Of a stretch of 56,286 nt of DNA, positions 8,351 through 17,956 are shown piece after piece. The notes under the pieces were generated by a model. That model was not told where the DNA came from, ran no database searches, and saw nothing but the letters and a program-made list of their open reading frames with translations. Source of the stretch: Selenomonadaceae bacterium. GTDB taxonomy: Bacteria; Bacillota; Negativicutes; Selenomonadales; Selenomonadaceae. Position 1 is the first letter of the stretch, and each line of letters starts with the position of its first letter. The position numbers and the translations under genes were made by a program. The stretch is from contig JAFSOQ010000077.1 of NCBI GenBank assembly GCA_017446845.1, positions 1 through 56,286 on the forward strand, written 5' to 3'.

Positions 8351-11300
8351 TTAAGAGTTTTGCCGCTTATGGTGTGAGTCGTGCCGTTGATATTAAATTT
8401 GTCACCTTTGGCAACACCTGTGAAAATAACCGAGCCGCCGCCGTTAATCGTAAGCGTGAGCTTTTTACTGCCGAATACCGCATCTGTGAATGTGCCGCCC
8501 GCTTTGCCGTTTGATTTGAGAATTTTCAACATGTCGCCGTCGGCATAAGAATAATCGGAAATTGTATCAACGCCTTCGTCGGGCTTGTAAATAAATACAT
8601 CGCTGCCTGTATCGCCGTAAAGTGTATCATCACCCGCGTCGCCCCAAAGTGAATCGTTGCCTGTGCCGCCGTTGAGTGAATCATTACCCGCGCCGCCAAG
8701 TAATTTATCATTCCCCTTGCCGCCCGATAAAGTGTCCGCATCATCACCGCCGTTGAGTGAATCATTACCTGCGCCGCCGATTAATTTATCATTGCCGCTG
8801 CCGCCAACGAGTGTATCATTGCCCGCGTCGCCGTTCATTACAATATTTTTGCCGACTTGAGTGAAAATATAATCGTTGCCCGCGCCGCCGCTCAAGGTAG
8901 CGTTGTCGGGAGTGTCGAGCGTGTCATAAGTATCCGTCGCTTCGTTCCATTCTTCCCTTGCAATGTTCCAAATGGAATCGTTGCCCGCACCCGCGTTGAT
9001 TGATACATTGTCGCCGAAATCGTTTTCAATGACATCGTTGCCTTTGCCGCCGTTAATCGTCACGCTGTCCAAGTCGTTGTTAAGTGTGTCGTCGCCCGAA
9101 GTGAGCACAATTAATTTTTTGTTCGTGCCCGTGCCGCCGACGTTCTTTTTGTTAATGTAAATCGCGTTGCCTTTAACTTCCTTGAGCGTAATTTTTTCCT
9201 CGCCGACTGTGACGATAACATCGGAGCCGCTTGCCGTAGTGGAGTAGGAGCCGCCCGAAATGCTAAGCGAATCCGTCGAGTTGAATCCGTAAATCGTGTC
9301 ATTGCCCTCGCCGGAATTGTACTTAATTAAATTGCTCGTGCTGTTGAGTAAAATTTTATCATCGCCTTTGCCGCCCGTGACCGTTACCAACGTGCCCATG
9401 ACTTTGACAGTGTCGTTGCCTTCGCCGCCGTCGAACAAACTTTTCGGCGAGAACAGGTCGTTGATTGAATCGTGACCTGCGCCGCCGCGAAGTGTTAAAT
9501 AATCTCCGCGAACTTCGAGGGAATCATTACCCGCGCCGCCGTTAATTGAAGAATTCCAACCGCCGTTGTAAATGAAATCGTTATCTGCGCCCGCGTCGAT
9601 TGTCGTCGCGTAGCCGTGGCTTTCAATATTATCGTTGCCCTTGCCGCTCGTAACTGTCACATTCGCGCCGCTGTTTCCAATGCAATCATCTTTAGACGTG
9701 CCTTTGACTTTTTTGCCGTCTTCGTAGTTGGTAATGACGTTCCAAGTTTTTGCATCGCTTGCCGACTGAACGGTATTGACTTCATCCCAACGATAATTTT
9801 CAAGCGTCAAAGTTTTCTTGTTGCTAAGCTTGAGAGTGACGGTATCCTCAGCGCGGACGGAAGAATTTATTTTGACGGAACCGAGAGCGATTGAGCCGAG
9901 TGTGTTAAAGTGGTTGAGCGTGTCATTGCCGGCGGAGTAAACATAAGTCCTGCCGATGCCCCAACCGTCGACGTAATCATTGCCCTTGCCGCCCGTGATT
10001 GTCACGTTGTGAGCACCGCTGTAAATATAATCATCTTTGGACGTGCCTTTGACGTTGGCACCGTCTTCGTAGTTGTTAATGACGTTCCAACTTTTTACGT
10101 CCTCTATTGATTCAGCGACATTAACTTTATCCGACCAATAATCTGTCAGTGTCAAAGTTTTCTTGTTGCTAAGCTTGAGAGTGACAGTCCCGTCACCTTG
10201 CACGGAAGAATTTACTTTGACGGAGCCGAGGACGATTGTGTTGTTGAAACCGTTAAAGTCATTGATTGTATCGTCGCCGCCGCCGTAGACGTAGACGAGA
10301 AATTCGCCGCTCATATCGGCATAATCATTACCCGCGCCGCCCGAAACGGTGATGTAATTCGTCCAATCGCTGACAATCGTGTCGTTACCTTTGCCCGCTT
10401 CGATTGTCACTTTGGAGCCGCCCCAATTTATAATTTCATCATCGCCCGCGCCCGCGTCAAGTAAAATATTTTCGCCGCCGGAATTGTGAACGGTGTCATT
10501 GCCGTCGCCTGCTTTGACCGTGTTGTTGTCGGGTGAGATAAAAATTTGTTCTTGGGTCTGTTCGTTCCACATATCGTGCGAACCCAAAGTAACATAGTCA
10601 TTGCCCGCGCCCGCGTCAACGGAAGAATTATTGGTATAAACGCGGATATAATCGTCACCTGCGCCGCCGCTGACAGTTGAGGAGGAAGCGTAGTTTTCGA
10701 GGTAGTCATTACCTTTGCCGCCGTCGAGCAGGAGTTCCGAGCCGCTATCCCAGCCCCGGATTGTATCATCACCCGCGCCGCCGCTTATGCTGATATTGGT
10801 GCTGCCGGTTGAAATTTCGTCGTTACCGTCGCCGCCGTCGATTGAAACGTTGGAGTTGCCGGTGTCTATGTTATCGTTACCTTCGCCGCCGAGAATCGTC
10901 GAACCTTTGCTGTCGTTCCAAATGTTATCGTTGCCGGCACCCGCGTCGACCAAAGAATTGTCGCCCCAATTACCGAGAGTATCATCACCTTCGCCCGCGT
11001 AGATTGTCGATTTGGACGCGTTGTTGGAAAGGTCATCATTGCCCGCGCCGCCGTCGATTGTCGATTTGGAAGAATTATTTTCGACGGTATCATTACCTGT
11101 GCCCGCGTTGATTGAAACTTGCGAGCCTTCCTGATTGCGAATGTAATCATGACCCGCACCGCCGTCGATAGTGACTTTGGAGCCGTCATTTCCGATTTCG
11201 TCATTGCCTGTGCCGCCGAGGATTTTCGAGCTTGCGCCGTCGTTGTAAATCCTATCGTTACCCGCACCGGCATTGATTGACGCGTTGGCACCGAGCCAAT

Positions 11301-12738
11301 TATAAATTTCGTCATTGCCCTTGCCGCCTGAAATAGTGACCTTTGAACCGTTGTTGGAAAGGAAATCGTTGCCGTCGCTGCCTTGAATCAAAACGTTATC
11401 GGAACTGATTATCTTGCTTGAAATTAAATTGCCTGCGTCGTCCCACTCTTCAACAACGCGTTCGGAGTTGTTAATTGTATCGTCGCCCTTGCCGCCCGTG
11501 ATTGTAGATTTTTTTCCGTGATTGTCGATATTGTTCAAACCGTCGGTGCCGTTGATTTTCGCGGAAGCTTTTTCATTGTAGATGAAATTAATTTTGGGAA
11601 CGTCGGCAATCGAGCTGACGATGTGGATATTATCCGTCCAACATTCTTTGAGAGTGATTGAACCTTTGCCGGTCACGGTTATGACAGTTTTGCCCGTGAG
11701 GTTGCCGACGCCGTCGAGTTCCTGCTTAATATTATATTCGCCGTCGATAACAAGATAATCCGTGTTATTGAAGTTTTCGATGGTATCTTTGCCGCCGCTG
11801 TAGACGTAAGCCAAATTCGGACTCCAATTCATGACGTAATCGTTACCTGAGCCGCCCGCGACCGTAGAATTATTTCCGCTGACTTCAATCGAATCATTGC
11901 CCGCGCCTGCGTTTATCGAAGATTCATTGCCCCAGTTGGAAATGGTATCTTTGCCGGAGCCGCCGTCGATTGTGACGAGTGCGCCCCAATTGTTGACGGT
12001 ATCGTTGCCTGCGCCCGCGCTGATTAAAACATTTGCACTGCCGTTGTCGAGGTAATCATTGCCCCTCGTGCCGTCGCGTTTGATTATGAAGTTAATCGCT
12101 TTGCCTTCGGCGTCGATGATATTAATTTTTTCATTGTAAGCCGCGCCGCCGAGTGTGATTATATTTTTTCCGACAGTGAGGAAAAAATCATTGCCGTCCG
12201 ATTGTAAAACGGTATCGAGAGTACCCGACGCGATTTTGAGTGTGCTGCTGTCGTTAAAGCCGTTGATTAACTTATTGCCGCCGCTGTAGTTGAAAAGGAC
12301 GTTTGATGTATCCCAATTGTTGTCAATGGAATCGTTGCCCGCGCCGCTTAAGATTGTGACGGAGGAGCCGCCGTTGTAAATGTAATCGTTGCCTTTTCCG
12401 GCTTTGATTGACGAGTTGGCTCCGTCGTTGAAAATTATGTTATTGCCGTTGCCCGCATTGATTGAGGCGTTATCGGGAGCTTTTGAGCTTTCCGAGTTCC
12501 AATTATAAATTTCGTCATTGCCCGCGCCGCTGAGGATTATAACTTTGGAACCGCCCGAATTTTCGACACGATTATTTCCCGCGCCGGCATTGATTGAAAC
12601 ATTCGAGCCGCTGTTGAAAATTTGGTCATCGTCGTTTCCGGCATCGATTGTAACAAGTGCGCCGCTGTTGGTTATCATGTCGGCTTCGGCAGTTCCGGTG
12701 ATGAGTTTACCTTTCTTTGTGTTTTCAAAGTCAGCCAC
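8347..12738 (-). CDS. Very large RTX (hemolysin-type calcium-binding) repeat protein
   Basis: 1463 residues made almost wholly of glycine/aspartate nonapeptides of the GGxGxDxxx kind (AGAGNDxIxN), the calcium-binding parallel beta-roll of RTX proteins, which are normally secreted by type I systems from a C-terminal signal. The last ~150 residues carry close-packed canonical repeats (GGAGNDSLNGG) and then a short non-repeat tail. Most of the protein has one good nonapeptide per ~18 residues, alternating with an Asn/Ser-rich half-turn. Several ~80-residue inserts (KLSNKKTLTL) interrupt the roll; two are recent duplicates near 9720-9890 and 10070-10240. GTG start with GAAGGGAG upstream. No catalytic domain and no ABC/HlyD/TolC genes nearby. 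Probably a surface or matrix protein rather than a toxin. Confidence 0.88.
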   Translation of the reverse strand: MADFENTKKGKLITGTAEADMITNSGALVTIDAGNDDDQIFNSGSNVSINAGAGNNRVENSGGSKVIILSGAGNDEIYNWNSESSKAPDNASINAGNGNNIIFNDGANSSIKAGKGNDYIYNGGSSVTILSGAGNDSIDNNWDTSNVLFNYSGGNKLINGFNDSSTLKIASGTLDTVLQSDGNDFFLTVGKNIITLGGAAYNEKINIIDAEGKAINFIIKRDGTRGNDYLDNGSANVLISAGAGNDTVNNWGALVTIDGGSGKDTISNWGNESSINAGAGNDSIEVSGNNSTVAGGSGNDYVMNWSPNLAYVYSGGKDTIENFNNTDYLVIDGEYNIKQELDGVGNLTGKTVITVTGKGSITLKECWTDNIHIVSSIADVPKINFIYNEKASAKINGTDGLNNIDNHGKKSTITGGKGDDTINNSERVVEEWDDAGNLISSKIISSDNVLIQGSDGNDFLSNNGSKVTISGGKGNDEIYNWLGANASINAGAGNDRIYNDGASSKILGGTGNDEIGNDGSKVTIDGGAGHDYIRNQEGSQVSINAGTGNDTVENNSSKSTIDGGAGNDDLSNNASKSTIYAGEGDDTLGNWGDNSLVDAGAGNDNIWNDSKGSTILGGEGNDNIDTGNSNVSIDGGDGNDEISTGSTNISISGGAGDDTIRGWDSGSELLLDGGKGNDYLENYASSSTVSGGAGDDYIRVYTNNSSVDAGAGNDYVTLGSHDMWNEQTQEQIFISPDNNTVKAGDGNDTVHNSGGENILLDAGAGDDEIINWGGSKVTIEAGKGNDTIVSDWTNYITVSGGAGNDYADMSGEFLVYVYGGGDDTINDFNGFNNTIVLGSVKVNSSVQGDGTVTLKLSNKKTLTLTDYWSDKVNVAESIEDVKSWNVINNYEDGANVKGTSKDDYIYSGAHNVTITGGKGNDYVDGWGIGRTYVYSAGNDTLNHFNTLGSIALGSVKINSSVRAEDTVTLKLSNKKTLTLENYRWDEVNTVQSASDAKTWNVITNYEDGKKVKGTSKDDCIGNSGANVTVTSGKGNDNIESHGYATTIDAGADNDFIYNGGWNSSINGGAGNDSLEVRGDYLTLRGGAGHDSINDLFSPKSLFDGGEGNDTVKVMGTLVTVTGGKGDDKILLNSTSNLIKYNSGEGNDTIYGFNSTDSLSISGGSYSTTASGSDVIVTVGEEKITLKEVKGNAIYINKKNVGGTGTNKKLIVLTSGDDTLNNDLDSVTINGGKGNDVIENDFGDNVSINAGAGNDSIWNIAREEWNEATDTYDTLDTPDNATLSGGAGNDYIFTQVGKNIVMNGDAGNDTLVGGSGNDKLIGGAGNDSLNGGDDADTLSGGKGNDKLLGGAGNDSLNGGTGNDSLWGDAGDDTLYGDTGSDVFIYKPDEGVDTISDYSYADGDMLKILKSNGKAGGTFTDAVFGSKKLTLTINGGGSVIFTGVAKGDKFNINGTTHTISGKTLK

Positions 12739-12791
12739 AGAGTATCGCTCCCTTCATTAAAGAAAAAATTTTCACGCGCTGTTATATATAC

Positions 12792-12830
12792 ATTATAGCT
12801 GTTGTTTTTCTTCGGTCAATTTACGGTCAA
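12792..12830 (-). promoter_or_regulatory. Promoter of the RTX gene with a duplicated TTGACC
   Basis: On the minus strand TTGACC (12819-12814), a 16-nt spacer and a perfect TATAAT (12797-12792). A second TTGACCG lies 11 nt upstream (12830-12824), giving a direct repeat that could be an operator or an alternative -35. Confidence 0.6.
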
Positions 12831-12949
12831 GGATTTTAATCAAAAAATAATCTTCCGAATTTGTCGGGGGAATTTTTTTGCGCGGGCAACTTCAAATTAA
12901 AGCTTGCTATCTTGTTGCAATTCTAATAAAATCTGCGGCAGGTAAATTA

Positions 12950-13008
12950 TTAGGATTTAGGATTTAGGATTTAGGATTTAGGGAAAAACTTGTTCCTTGT
13001 TCCTAAAA
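12950..13008. repeat. Heptamer array, locus 4 (TTAGGAT then TTGTTCC)
   Basis: Four TTAGGAT units, the centre GGGAAAAAC and two TTGTTCC units: two different heptamer types joined by the usual A-rich centre. It ends ~17 nt before the kinase ATG. In the rest of the 287-nt gap (12739-13025) I see only the RTX promoter. Confidence 0.8.
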
Positions 13009-13025
13009 GGTGCGAGGTTTTTGCT

Positions 13026-16000
13026 ATGCCCGAAAAAAATTCTACAGAAAGTAAACGCACAATCTCAACCGCGCTTATCGGCGGCGTGATTATTGCCGTG
13101 CTTTTGATTTTGTCGACGATTTGGATAAATCATCTCGGACGCAGCGGCACCAATGACGCGGTTCAATCCGTCAGCGAAATGTATTTGCGCGAATTGACTG
13201 CCCGCCGCGAACAAGGCATTTCCTCCAGAATCAACGACAGCGTAAACCAAATGAAAACCGCCCTGAAACTTTTGTCGCCGAATGATTTGCAGAGCGTCGA
13301 AACTTTAAGTTCATTCCTCGGCAGAGCGCGCACGATTTACGGCGTAAAACAATTTGCCCTCGTCGACGCGAACGGACAAATTTTTACGCCCGAAGGTATC
13401 GCCCAAAATCGCGACCAATATTTTTTCATCGGCGAACGCATTGCCGAAACCAAAATTTTTACCTACGACCTGTCCGCAAAAAATAAATCCGTCGCAGTCG
13501 TCGTGCCCGTCGAGAATTTGACTTTCCAAGGCGTCCCGATTAAAAGTTGTTTCGTGCAAGCCGATATTCAAACTTTGTTGGAAGAAATTCTTTTGCAGAC
13601 GACGACCAGCGGAATAACTTTTTTCAATCTCTACTACGAAAACGGCGAGTCGCTGACTGATTCCGTGCTCGGAAATTTGGACAGCGGTACAAATATTATT
13701 AACACTTTGGACGGCGCAACTTTCGACGCGGGCTACTCAAAGGAGCAAGTCAAATTCGATTTTGAAAATTCTCGCGTCGGCATGGCGATATTCACTTTCC
13801 AAGGCGATAAATTTATGCTGTACTATCGCCCCGTCCAAAATACCGAATGGATTCTTTCCTATCTGATTCGCGAAAATAAAATCGGTGACGCAATCGCCGC
13901 AGTCAATTCCGACCTGCGCAACGGCACGATAATTCAAATCCTCTTTACAATCGTGGCAATGGTTATTCTCTTCCGATTTATAATTTCTCAGGCGCGGAAA
14001 AATACCGAGCTGCTCCACCAAAAAAATATTTCGGAGACGGAAAACAGAGTTAAGCGCGAGGAAATGGAAGAAAAATTCCGCCTGCAAACCAAACTGCTTT
14101 CCGAGGAGCGTCGGCGGCGTCGGCAAAGTGAAATGATTCAAGCGTTGACTGCGGATTATCGGCTGGTATATCATTTGAATTTGGATTCGGACGAGGCTGT
14201 TTGTTATCGCGTCGCGCCGGAGATAACCGCTCTGCTCAAACGCAAGCAAAGTGACGTTGTAAAATTCCAAGCCGCCATGCAAAATTATGTTCGGGAATAC
14301 GTCGCGCCAAACGACCGCGAAGAACTTTTGAACTTTATCAAGCCGGAAAATCTTCGCGCACGACTTGCCAACGAAGAAATTATTTCTCACAGATACGTTA
14401 TGTTCAGATTCGGCGAGGAACATTATATGATGTTGCGCGTCGCCAAAATTGATGACGACTTGCACGCGGTAGGTGTCGGCTTTGCCAACGTCGACGAACA
14501 AACGCAGGAATCACTTGCAAGAAATCGGGAACTTGCCGAGGCTCTCGCGCAAGCTCAACACGCCAACGCCTCCAAGACAACTTTTCTTTCCAACATGAGC
14601 CACGATATTCGCACGCCCATGAATGCAATCATCGGTTTCACGTCGATGGCTCTGCGCCACTTCGACAATCGTAATCAAGTCAAAGACTCGCTGGAAAAAG
14701 TTTTGTCGTCAAGCAATCATTTGCTCGGTTTGATTAACGATATTCTTGACATGAGCCGAATCGAAAGCGGGCGCGTCGAAGTCGCCGAACAGGAATGCAA
14801 CCTTTCCGATTTGATTCATAACTTGATTCACATTATTCAGCCGCAAGTCACTGCCAAGCAACAAAAATTTCATATAGACGCCTTCAAAGTCAAGAATGAA
14901 GACGTTTACGCCGACCAACTCAAAGTCAATCAGGTGCTGATAAATATTTTGAGCAACGCGGTTAAATACACGCCGTCGACCGGTTCGATTTTCTTCCGTA
15001 TTTCCCAATACGAATCCAAAATTCCCGGTTGTGCAAAGTACGAATTCCGAATCAAAGATAACGGCCTGGGCATGAGCAAAGAATTTTTAAAGCACGTGTT
15101 CGACGCCTTTGAACGCGAGGAAACTTCTACCAAAAGCGGAATTCAAGGCACGGGTCTGGGCATGTCGATTACCAAAAAAATGGTTGAGCTTATGGGCGGC
15201 GATATTTCCGTCGAGAGCGAGAAGGATAAGGGCAGTGAATTCACCGTAACTTTGGATTTGAAACTCCAGCAGAACGTTAAGCAGGTTCCGATTCAAGAAT
15301 TGAAAAATCTTCGCGCGCTGATTGTCGACGATGATTTTAATACTTGCGAATCAGTGACGACCATGCTTAAGCAAATGGGAATGCGTTCGGAATGGACGAC
15401 TTCGCCGCGTGAAGCAGTCTTCCGCGCAGGACGAGCATTGGACGATGACCCGTTCAGCGCGTATATCGTCGATTGGCTCATGCCCGACCAAAACGGGATT
15501 GAGACCGTCAGACAAATTCGGCGCGTTGTCGGCGACACTGCCCCCGTGATTATTTTGACGGCTTACGACTATTCCGACATTGAAATTGAGGCAAAGCAGG
15601 CGGGCGTTACGACTTTTTGCACGAAACCGCTTTTCATGTCCGATTTGAAAAATGCATTGTCGCGAGCGATAAGCGGGCGCGAAGATTCTTCCGGCGGTCA
15701 TGATGATTTATCTTCGACGGATTTCAGCGGCAAGCGCGTTTTGCTGGTTGAGGATATTGAAGTCAATCGCGAAATTGCCAAGGCGATTTTAATGGAGATT
15801 GGTCTTGATGTTGAGGACGCCGACGACGGAGCTGTTGCTGTGCAAATGGTTAAGAACGCGCCGCCGAATCACTACGATATAATTTTAATGGATGTGCAGA
15901 TGCCGAAGATGAACGGCTACGACGCCACGAAAAATATTCGCGCTTTGAATCGCAGAGACGCGCAGACCGTGCCGATTGTCGCCATGACTGCCAACGCTTT

Positions 16001-16106
16001 TGAGGAAGATAAAGAAAACGCTCGCAAGGCGGGCATGGACGACCACTTGGCTAAGCCGCTCGATATTCCGAAATTGCTTGAGACTCTGCATAAGTATTTG
16101 AAGTGA
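13026..16106 (+). CDS. Membrane-bound hybrid sensor histidine kinase with two receiver domains
   Basis: 1026 residues. TM1 lies at ~10-35, an extracytoplasmic Cache-like sensor follows to ~300, then TM2 (IQILFTIVAMVILF), a coiled coil rich in E/R/K and a PAS-like region. The HisKA box SHDIRTPMNAIIGF has the phospho-acceptor His at 526. The HATPase follows with N-box LSNAVKYTP, DNGLGM and GTGLGMSITKKM. Receiver 1 has Asp 816 in IVDWLMPD; receiver 2 has Asp 956 in LMDVQMPKMNG and the Lys in HLAKPLD. No output domain, so phosphate must pass to a separate phosphotransfer or response-regulator protein not in this window. ATG 13026 is chosen because GCGAGGT precedes it; the in-frame upstream start would translate the heptamers. 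Signal unknown. Confidence 0.92.
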   Translation: MPEKNSTESKRTISTALIGGVIIAVLLILSTIWINHLGRSGTNDAVQSVSEMYLRELTARREQGISSRINDSVNQMKTALKLLSPNDLQSVETLSSFLGRARTIYGVKQFALVDANGQIFTPEGIAQNRDQYFFIGERIAETKIFTYDLSAKNKSVAVVVPVENLTFQGVPIKSCFVQADIQTLLEEILLQTTTSGITFFNLYYENGESLTDSVLGNLDSGTNIINTLDGATFDAGYSKEQVKFDFENSRVGMAIFTFQGDKFMLYYRPVQNTEWILSYLIRENKIGDAIAAVNSDLRNGTIIQILFTIVAMVILFRFIISQARKNTELLHQKNISETENRVKREEMEEKFRLQTKLLSEERRRRRQSEMIQALTADYRLVYHLNLDSDEAVCYRVAPEITALLKRKQSDVVKFQAAMQNYVREYVAPNDREELLNFIKPENLRARLANEEIISHRYVMFRFGEEHYMMLRVAKIDDDLHAVGVGFANVDEQTQESLARNRELAEALAQAQHANASKTTFLSNMSHDIRTPMNAIIGFTSMALRHFDNRNQVKDSLEKVLSSSNHLLGLINDILDMSRIESGRVEVAEQECNLSDLIHNLIHIIQPQVTAKQQKFHIDAFKVKNEDVYADQLKVNQVLINILSNAVKYTPSTGSIFFRISQYESKIPGCAKYEFRIKDNGLGMSKEFLKHVFDAFEREETSTKSGIQGTGLGMSITKKMVELMGGDISVESEKDKGSEFTVTLDLKLQQNVKQVPIQELKNLRALIVDDDFNTCESVTTMLKQMGMRSEWTTSPREAVFRAGRALDDDPFSAYIVDWLMPDQNGIETVRQIRRVVGDTAPVIILTAYDYSDIEIEAKQAGVTTFCTKPLFMSDLKNALSRAISGREDSSGGHDDLSSTDFSGKRVLLVEDIEVNREIAKAILMEIGLDVEDADDGAVAVQMVKNAPPNHYDIILMDVQMPKMNGYDATKNIRALNRRDAQTVPIVAMTANAFEEDKENARKAGMDDHLAKPLDIPKLLETLHKYLK

Positions 16107-16120
16107 GGCTATCAACTACC

Positions 16121-16154
16121 AGCTATAAGCTATAAGCTATAAGCTATAAGCTAT
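16121..16154. repeat. Heptamer array, locus 5 (AGCTATA, 4.9 perfect copies)
   Basis: AGCTATA repeated perfectly almost five times, directly before the ribosome site of the glycosyltransferase gene. The unit contains the palindrome AGCT. It is the only array of this type in the window and has no opposite arm. Confidence 0.85.
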
Positions 16155-16171
16155 CACCGGAGGCGAACGAA

Positions 16172-17653
16172 TTGTATATCCCGCGAATACTTCTTTGCGG
16201 CAATCTGAAAAATTTTTCCAACTTAAATCTTGAAGTCGTCGGGCTGATAAAATTCAGAGGCGCGGCGGAGCGTGGAGAATTTATCGTGCCGACAAATGCT
16301 GCGACTGCCGATAAGTTCACGCTCGACGAAAAATCTTTTAAAATTTTTCTGAACGGCGCGAAAATTTCTGCCGACAATCTGCGCGGGATTTTGGACGGAG
16401 CGGCGGATTATATCGTCATTGAAAATCACGACGAATATCTTGCCCGCTTCAGAGAACTTTACGCGCTCAAGCTGATTGACCGAGTTATCACCGTGCCGAC
16501 GCTTTTAAACTACGCCAAGGAAAATTTTTTCTCGCTGAACAATGCCGTGCAAATTTTTAATCTGATTCACGGTCAAAAAGTTTTGGACGTCGACGGCTAC
16601 TTTATCAAAAACGATTATTACATGTTCCCCGACTTGAATCACAAAATTTCGGGCATTATCGACGGCGATTATCATTTTTACAAAGAAATTTATCCGACGC
16701 TCGCCGATTGCCGCTTTAAATTTTTCGACGCACTGCTTTTGACTAAGGAACGTTCGCCCGAAGAATTTATCGACGTGTTGATTGAAACTGATTCTTTGGC
16801 GGAAAATATTTTTGCATTCGTCAGACGCGGCTCCGTGCTCGAAAATTTTTTGGCGACCAATGAAATGCCCTTTGAAAAAATTTCCGTGATACCTGCCGTC
16901 AACGGTCATTGGCTCCAAATAAAAAAATTCGCCCGCGCAGATTTTAAAATTTACATCGTCACGCACAAAGACGCTCAACTTGAAACTTTGCCCGACGGTT
17001 ATAAAATCATTCACGCGGGACACGCACTCGCCAAAGAAAAATTCGGCTACCTGGGCGATGATTCGGGCGACAACATCAGCCGCCTTAATCTTTACCTCAA
17101 CGAGATAACCGCGCTTTATTGGCTTTGGAAAAATACGCGGCATAATTTTATCGGTTTCGTGCACTACCGCAGATTTTTCACGACGGACGGAAAAAATATT
17201 TTGTCGACGGACGCGGCAAGGAAAATTTTGCGCGACTATGATATTATCGTCAACGGTTGCGAATTCGGCTATATCGCCCTGCGCGATTGGAAAATTATGT
17301 TGAGTACTCGACCGCTTGCCGAACACGTAATCGGCACAATCAGAAAATATATCGCACTTTGTCAGCCCGATTATCTTGCGGCTTACGACAGAGTTACGAA
17401 CAGTTTCGGCGTCTTCTGCTACGAAATTTTTATTACGCGGCGAGAAATTTTCAACGCTTACTGCGAGTGGTTATTCTCGTTTATAATCGACGCGACGAAA
17501 GAAATTTTGGCAACGACAGATATTGCAAGTTCCGATGACCCGCGCATTTATCGGGCAATAAGTTTCACGACGGAACATTTGATGACGGTCTGGCTGATTA
17601 AAAATCGCTTGAAGATTAAAACCTTGCCGATACTTTTCCGCGATAACATTTAA
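16172..17653 (+). CDS. DUF4422-containing glycosyltransferase-like protein
   Basis: 493 residues. The C-terminal half, from about 255 (IYIVTHKDAQL) through YLNEITALYWLWKN and FIGFVHYRRFF to EHLMTVWL, matches the DUF4422 family found in capsular and exopolysaccharide clusters and thought to be a glycosyltransferase fold. The first ~250 residues start MYIPRILLCGNLKNFS, have predicted Rossmann-like strands and are not recognised; they may be a second sugar-handling domain. TTG start at 16172 with GGAGG at ~16159. No signal peptide or membrane segment. No other polysaccharide gene is adjacent. Acceptor and donor sugars are unknown. Confidence 0.75.
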   Translation: MYIPRILLCGNLKNFSNLNLEVVGLIKFRGAAERGEFIVPTNAATADKFTLDEKSFKIFLNGAKISADNLRGILDGAADYIVIENHDEYLARFRELYALKLIDRVITVPTLLNYAKENFFSLNNAVQIFNLIHGQKVLDVDGYFIKNDYYMFPDLNHKISGIIDGDYHFYKEIYPTLADCRFKFFDALLLTKERSPEEFIDVLIETDSLAENIFAFVRRGSVLENFLATNEMPFEKISVIPAVNGHWLQIKKFARADFKIYIVTHKDAQLETLPDGYKIIHAGHALAKEKFGYLGDDSGDNISRLNLYLNEITALYWLWKNTRHNFIGFVHYRRFFTTDGKNILSTDAARKILRDYDIIVNGCEFGYIALRDWKIMLSTRPLAEHVIGTIRKYIALCQPDYLAAYDRVTNSFGVFCYEIFITRREIFNAYCEWLFSFIIDATKEILATTDIASSDDPRIYRAISFTTEHLMTVWLIKNRLKIKTLPILFRDNI

Positions 17654-17679
17654 ATTACGGAAATCCGAAGCCTCTATCA

Positions 17680-17760
17680 GTTAGGAGTTAGGAGTTAGGA
17701 GTTAGGGATTTTTCTCTAAATCCTAAATCCTAAATCCTAACTAATTCTAACTCCTAACTG
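17680..17760. repeat. Heptamer array, locus 6 (TTAGGAG / TAAATCC inverted pair)
   Basis: TATCAGTTAGGAGT start, TTAGGAG units, the centre GGATTTTTCTC, TAAATCC units, then CTAACTCC-type units. Close sister of the locus at 4600-4677. Confidence 0.85.
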
Positions 17761-17762
17761 AA

Positions 17763-17793
17763 AAACGCCCCTGCGAGGCGGGCTTTCTTTTTG
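17763..17793 (+). terminator. Weak terminator-like hairpin after the glycosyltransferase gene
   Basis: CGCC and GGCG (or GCCC and GGGC) arms around a short loop, followed by CTTTCTTTTT. The stem is only 4 bp, so this is a weak call. Confidence 0.4.
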
Positions 17794-17837
17794 GCAACGT
17801 GACGTTGCATCCGGTTGACGCGTCTTGCTGCTCAATA

Positions 17838-17888
17838 TTTTTAGCGTTATAGCCGCGCTCCAGCTGTTCCCCCGCTTTCAAAGCGGGT
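17838..17888 (-). repeat. Inverted partial copy of the leader repeat plus a GC hairpin
   Basis: Read on the minus strand, ~17862-17838 contains CGCGGCTATAACGCTAAAAA, close to the core of the leader repeat on the plus strand at 17987-18011. Next to it, CCCGCTT and AAGCGGG (17871-17887) form a strong hairpin followed by a T-rich stretch. The two inverted copies bracket ~125 nt. This may be the trace of a small mobile element. Confidence 0.5.
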
Positions 17889-17956
17889 CTTTGGGTTTTC
17901 TATCTGTTGCACTTACATTGTACATTCGTGAAAAATATTTAACCGCGAAGATAACG

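Noticed and set aside
13737..14501. 254-codon minus-strand frame inside the hybrid kinase gene
   Set aside because: Antisense to conserved kinase sequence, with no start signal.
16505..17326. 273-codon minus-strand frame inside the glycosyltransferase gene
   Set aside because: Shadow of the plus-strand gene; composition and lack of motifs speak against coding.
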